From Heterobilharzia americana (lineage: Eukaryota; Platyhelminthes; Trematoda; Strigeidida; Schistosomatidae): a DNA stretch of 64,000 nucleotides. Both the position numbers and the translations under genes were made by a program. The notes under the pieces are model-generated. The model did not search any database. It saw nothing but the letters and a program-made list of their open reading frames with translations, and was not told where the DNA came from. This document shows positions 59,691 to 64,000 of this stretch, piece after piece (the first letter of the stretch is position 1; each line of letters opens with the position of its first letter). Location of the stretch: contig OX104127.1 of NCBI GenBank assembly GCA_944470555.2, positions 116,340,741 through 116,404,740 on the forward strand. The letters are read 5' to 3'.

Positions 59691-60942
59691 ACTGAGTCCA
59701 TTGTTCTTTTTTATCATACAATTAGAAGGAATTATTCTGAATTTGATTTTGAGATATAGTGCGTGGGTGTGTGTTGAATCATAGCCAGTTGTTTTCATTC
59801 CTTATGTTCATCAAGCGTATTGTGTCGAAGGGATTCTCGTCGCACTGCTAAGTCTCATAGTGAGTCATTAAGTAACATAATTACTAATTTACAAAAAGGC
59901 AAAAAAAACTGTGTAAACTGGATGAAGATTTCATCTAAAAATGTCGAATGTAATTTGCAGATTTTCTACAAAATACTTTAATAGTTTACCTTAATGATCA
60001 GTAAAAGACAAACAAATTCTTACAAAATCCAGAGAAACTTATATTTAATCCGTGTTATCGAGTGAATGCCAGTGTGGCTACTAGCATTGCCACAAAACGG
60101 TCTAGGTTTTCACACCTCATATCAGCATATCAAAACAGAAAACATCAAGAAGAAAGAGAGGTAGGCGATGAAAATGTAATCAAAGTTCGTAGAGAATCGC
60201 GAAAAGAGCGGAAAGATGGATAAGACAATAACGAAATGCGATATGGTGATTACGGTCAAGATAGTGCATGGGTGCATCTGTCCTGCATAGATTGACTCTA
60301 GAACATATCACATATTCTCCAAAAATCGAATTCGGTTGTTGCGTGCAACCCAACCCCGATCTCAACATTTCTTCACATACTCTTCATAAACAGTAGAGTT
60401 CTGGTAAAGTGATTCAAGTTGCAGTATACCCACCACCGAGGTTTTCTCAGCTTGAGTTCACTCCAGTTAACATTATGCAACAATGCAGATGTTGACTAGG
60501 CCTAGTTAACAAATTTTCCAGCAAACTCAATCACTGAGGGCTTAAAAACTCTTCAACTGACTTTCTTCTCTTCACCAAAACTCTACACTTAGTTTCCGCG
60601 TTACCGACTTGGTAGTTCCATGATACATGGACAATACTACTTAGGGTATCGTGGTCAAACACATGAAGATTAAAACTTCAGTGACATCAATAATGTAGTG
60701 AAGAGCGAATATGGTGCAGTAAGCTCAACTTTTAGAAGACTGTCGGATGTCATAGTGTAGTAATAGATGGCCTCAGTTGGAGAAAACCAATCAAGCATCT
60801 TGTATTCATACAACGATTTCATCGGTCACTGTTCCATATGCACCAATACGACATTACGAATAAGTGAAACAGTAAGTGTGTACAAGCAAAAACAGACAAA
60901 CCAACATAGAACCCGTGTCTCATATTTCTATTATTTGTTTGT

Positions 60943-61246
60943 TCCTTGAGTTCCTAGGGAAAATGAGGCTTCGGCAACACGTCTCCACTTCACTCTCTTC
61001 TCTACAGTCTTTTAAACCTGGCTCCATGACTGCCCAGAAGCTTTCATTTCTTCCTCACACGATCTCCTCCATGTCACCCTCACCTTGGACGCCCAACTCA
61101 TCGTTTCCCCTTTGAGTTCCACTCGAGGACCTGGTGCATGATGTCCCCGAATGGTGTTCTCAGTGTTTGCTCAATCCATATACACTTTCTTTTGCATATT
61201 TGTTGGGCGATAGGTTTTTGGTTGATTCGTTGCCAGAGTTCCTTGT
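60943..61246 (-). mobile_element. RTE family 1, 3' end fragment
   Basis: Begins at GAGTTCCTAGGGAAAATG and matches the reverse strand of the RTE 3' coding end (SCEEE region and HALRRP region) to CCAGAGTTCCTTGTCT, where similarity stops. It is diverged from the other copies and 5'-truncated to about 300 bp. Confidence 0.8.
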
Positions 61247-61469
61247 CTCATAGCATCATGCAAAGAAGTAGACAGAGAGCAATTTACGTTAAAGTAGAAG
61301 AATTGTATGACAAGAGAGACAATAAATAGATTAGTGTTATTAACAATATTTAAAACAAAGATAACAGGAAGTGTATAAATCTGTACGACAGTAATCAGTT
61401 ATGAGTCATATCAAAAAACGTTTCCTACCACTGACTCACATCATTTCGAGGACCTGAGTTAGGCTGCAT

Positions 61470-61990
61470 TCACTTCTTTACATGACTCTGACCAAGAGTT
61501 ATTGACATCATGGTTTCGTGCTACGTCTTGTTTTGGTCACCCTTGGATTTATTCCGACCCAATCTTTCTTCGGCTAGCATTGTGCTTCGAGGTTGTTAAT
61601 GACTCGGTATGTGCAACATATATCCACGCCACCTAACTATTTGGAGATTCACAGCTTCGCGGACAGACTGACCTTTATTACCTGGCGCTCACATCCCAAA
61701 CTCTATGTTGCTGCAGTCGTGTTTTCATGACACACTACAATGTTAGAAGGACGCCGGTAGCCAAATGCCTTTAAGCTCTTTATATCTTTTTCCAAGAACC
61801 ATGTCTCAACCGTATAATTGGACAGAGTGGCCTGCAGCGCAATATACAGTTTCCACAATGAGTAGTCGGATATCTCACTAAAACTGTAAATGTCGTGAGT
61901 CAGCGAATGTCAAACAAGCCATTTTCGTCCATGGCGGTATTTCATCAAAAATACAAAGCCTCCAACGGAGTGATGTATGTGCCTTTTTCA
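61470..61990 (-). mobile_element. RTE family 2, decayed fragment
   Basis: On the minus strand a SVQLYG..ETW motif (normally LLYGSETW), then KSLKAFGYR and HEN-like pieces, and WVG motifs match the C-terminal reverse transcriptase region of family 2. Stops and shifts are frequent. Confidence 0.5.
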
Positions 61991-62309
61991 CTGAAAGGCA
62001 ATTCGATTAGACCTCTGGGTTGATGAAGTCAAATTCTCATGTACTTGATTGTCTCTTTACTGACTTTTGTGACCGATTATTTCTCTATTTCTGTAGATAT
62101 TGCTTTACCTTCATACACAGCCTTTTGATAGGTATTCATTTAATTCCAACCTTACAACTCATGCTTTCCCACTATCCTATCATGCATCATAGAATTTAAG
62201 TTCTGAGGTTTGATAATTGTCAATGTTTTTATTTTCGAAACCTGCCACGACCCAGGTAAACACCACCTTCAGTCATCACCTTATATCAGCAATGCGAATT
62301 TCCCGAACC

Positions 62310-62440
62310 ATGGCAATCTCATATAATCACAGTGATCATCAATGTCATGCTATTTGTCTCTAATTCAAGTCGATTTGGATTAGGATGACAAATCCTAGCT
62401 GGCCAGTCAGTGTGAATACTATGAAGGGACATTTACACAC
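62310..62440 (-). repeat. Dispersed repeat, copy 2 of 2
   Basis: The reverse complement matches 2222-2350 in order (TATTCACACTGACTGGCCA, CTTGAATTAGAGA, TGATGATCA). See that entry. Confidence 0.5.
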
Positions 62441-62509
62441 CACAAATTCATGTGGCAGGCGGGAAAAAGGTTAATTAATTGGATGGAAATCAAGATCTCA
62501 GTATTCTCC

Positions 62510-62575
62510 TCTCATAGTTCAGTTGATAGAGCACAGAAACAGTAACCCGGAGGCCGCTGGTTCTAATATTGAGGC
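62510..62575 (+). repeat. tRNA-like SINE remnant
   Basis: CATAGTTCAGTTGATAGAGC resembles a tRNA D-arm/A box, and GCTGGTTCTAATATTGAGG lies at the B-box distance. The B box is degenerate. It is not a functional tRNA gene as far as I can see, as no acceptor stem was found. Confidence 0.45.
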
Positions 62576-63764
62576 TACCATGACTTTTGTTTCATTTCTG
62601 ATCATCATCCAGTATCGAATTCACTATTAATACTTAAAATCTTTCAAAATTCTCATAATAACTCAAAATACATTTTAATGAAGGAAAAATATTCTTTATA
62701 ATAACTCCCTCCTCAGGGTTCTGCAGTTCTATTGTCATAATTATGTTAAAAACAGCTAGAAAACAGTCGATAATATTAAATAATCCGGGAACTCTCGAAA
62801 AGACTGGTTTGAAGGGCAGCATCAGAACCAAATATCTGCAGAATACAATGAAAAATGATTGATTATGTAGACGATCATACGTCTTGAATAACATTAGAAG
62901 ATAAAAACCATTTATATCACAGAGTTGTTATTCAAACTAATTGATTATGAACGACGGCGAATATCCTGGGGCTAAGTAATTGAGATTGAAGCTAAAAGTG
63001 AATTCTATTCACTTCGATGGTGAAAAATTAATCATAAGTCAATACAATGTATTAGAGTGCAAGTGGAAATTGGGATAAACAGCAATAATCTAATAAAAAC
63101 AATAGGTTAGTCTGCGTAAATCATGAAGACAAAAAAGAAGGCGACTCATAACGTTTATTTAATATCAGGAAGAAAGAAGGAAGTATTTCGACTTGTCTTT
63201 TGTTCACACGCCTTTGTGGGTGTTTAATAGAGCCGGATTCGAGAAACGAAGGTCGGTAATTTGAGTAATGTGTTAGGGCCTGTAAACAACTAAAAAGAAT
63301 GCTATGCATACTGTCAGAAATTGTCATTGTGCTGTTCAACTTCGTTAAGGGAACCATATGTATGAGGATTTTCAACCCGCTTAAATAAAATTTTGCAGGA
63401 ATATGAATATTAACAGAGATTTAATGAGTGACATTTCTCAGAGTCAAAGTATAACGAAAATAGAACGTTGTACACTCATTATCGAAGTTTCCCTTGGGAA
63501 GCTACTTTAGCATCCATTATTTGCTGTTGATTATTTGTCTTTCACTTCAGGAGTTTTTCCACGTTCACTTCAATCAACATAGCTTGTTGTACTTTATGAG
63601 TTAGAAGCCAGAGCTCATCATTGACTTCGAGATGAGATTCCCAAAGTTTTAGTAGGAAGTCGTGACGCGTGGGGCCAACCAAGTCGAACATGAAAACAGT
63701 TATTCAAGGATGACATTGGATTGGGGTTGCGCTATATCATGAACTAACAGAAGTAGAATATTTG

Positions 63765-63960
63765 GGTCATTGGGTTCCGACTAAATATCTTAATGGTGAC
63801 TTACTGACTGAGGAACCCGAAGGTCCTTGGCTCTATTCCTGGCAGGGTCATGGGTCCATGCTACTGAAGAGTCCTTTTTAGGGCGAAACATATGGCCAGT
63901 GCTCTCAAGCTCCCAATGGTTTCCCAGCTAATGTCAGTCCATGATGAATATCAAACCGAA
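63765..63960 (+). repeat. SINE-like repeat with hammerhead-like core
   Basis: CTGAAGA (63864-63870), stem II GTCC/GGGC closing a U-rich loop, and GAAAC (63885-63889) form a hammerhead-like core. The following CATATGGCC has GGC where a NUH cleavage triplet is expected, so self-cleavage should be lost. The downstream block (CAATGGTTTCC, TCAGTCCATGATGAATATCAA) matches the reverse strand of the repeat near 21060-21130. Confidence 0.55.
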
Positions 63961-64000
63961 ACCAATTAAAAGCCTGAGTACTTTGTTCTACTGCCTGAAA

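Larger units (their letters stand above)
59480..64000 (+). other. Intron or downstream part, gene continues off the right edge
   Basis: Starts with a good donor. It contains a shared short motif (59640-59690), RTE pieces (60943-61246, 61470-61990), a dispersed repeat (62310-62440), a tRNA-like stretch (62510-62575) and a hammerhead SINE (63765-63960). No further exon of the host gene was found. 59700-60940, 61991-62309 and 62580-63760 show nothing recognisable. Confidence 0.55.

Noticed and set aside
1..64000. CRISPR array, bacterial operon or phage region
   Set aside because: No regular direct repeat-spacer array, no ribosome binding sites or close-packed genes; introns, SINEs and LINEs show eukaryotic DNA.

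Overview
The window looks like nuclear DNA from a schistosome-type blood fluke (Trematoda, Schistosomatidae). The evidence is an AT-rich intronic background, several tRNA-derived SINE-like repeats of which some carry Sm-alpha-type hammerhead ribozyme cores, two families of RTE-clade non-LTR retrotransposons, and a Penelope-like fragment with a GIY-YIG-type domain. Genus and species cannot be fixed from the sequence alone.

One host gene explains the long-range layout: a plus-strand OXR1/NCOA7-type gene (oxidation resistance 1). Its exons are small and lie in very large introns. They are a probable 5' exon (6844-7006), a Lys/Arg-rich exon (8849-9048), a LysM exon (14582-14777), an acidic Ser-rich linker (19697-19908), two exons of a GRAM-like domain (34515-34592 and 38041-38210), a disordered acidic exon (43739-44013), and an exon with the conserved block ending in YWFLIPKEK (59353-59479). 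Splice phases agree along this chain. The last visible exon ends in phase 2 and I see no continuation to position 64000, so the TLDc domain should lie beyond the right edge. The gene therefore occupies more than 50 kb.

Nearly everything else is intron filled with repeats. RTE family 1 is present as one near full-length dead copy (24722-28000), 3'-end fragments (10465-10856, 23478-24480, 60943-61246), a 5'-end-only fragment (55749-55884), and two copies inside a giant inverted repeat. RTE family 2 is represented by decayed pieces (12825-13560, 16110-16660, 16730-18765, 61470-61990). SINE-like units with Pol III box motifs occur at about 11.7, 15.3, 20.9, 28.7, 30.8, 31.2, 35.5, 45.5, 57.2 and 63.8 kb. 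A Penelope-like fragment bounded by a 17-bp inverted repeat lies at 57568-58143.

The most striking structure is a 7.6-kb inverted repeat (48135-55737) inside the last complete intron of the OXR1-like gene. It has two nearly identical arms of about 3.7 kb, each made of about 0.82 kb of unique intron plus an internally deleted RTE copy, meeting tail to tail around a unique spacer of about 125 bp. Because host transcription crosses both arms, the pre-mRNA could form a hairpin of more than 3.5 kb. The other notable element is a SINE at 35.5 kb with inverted hammerhead motifs at its two ends, one of them with an intact core.
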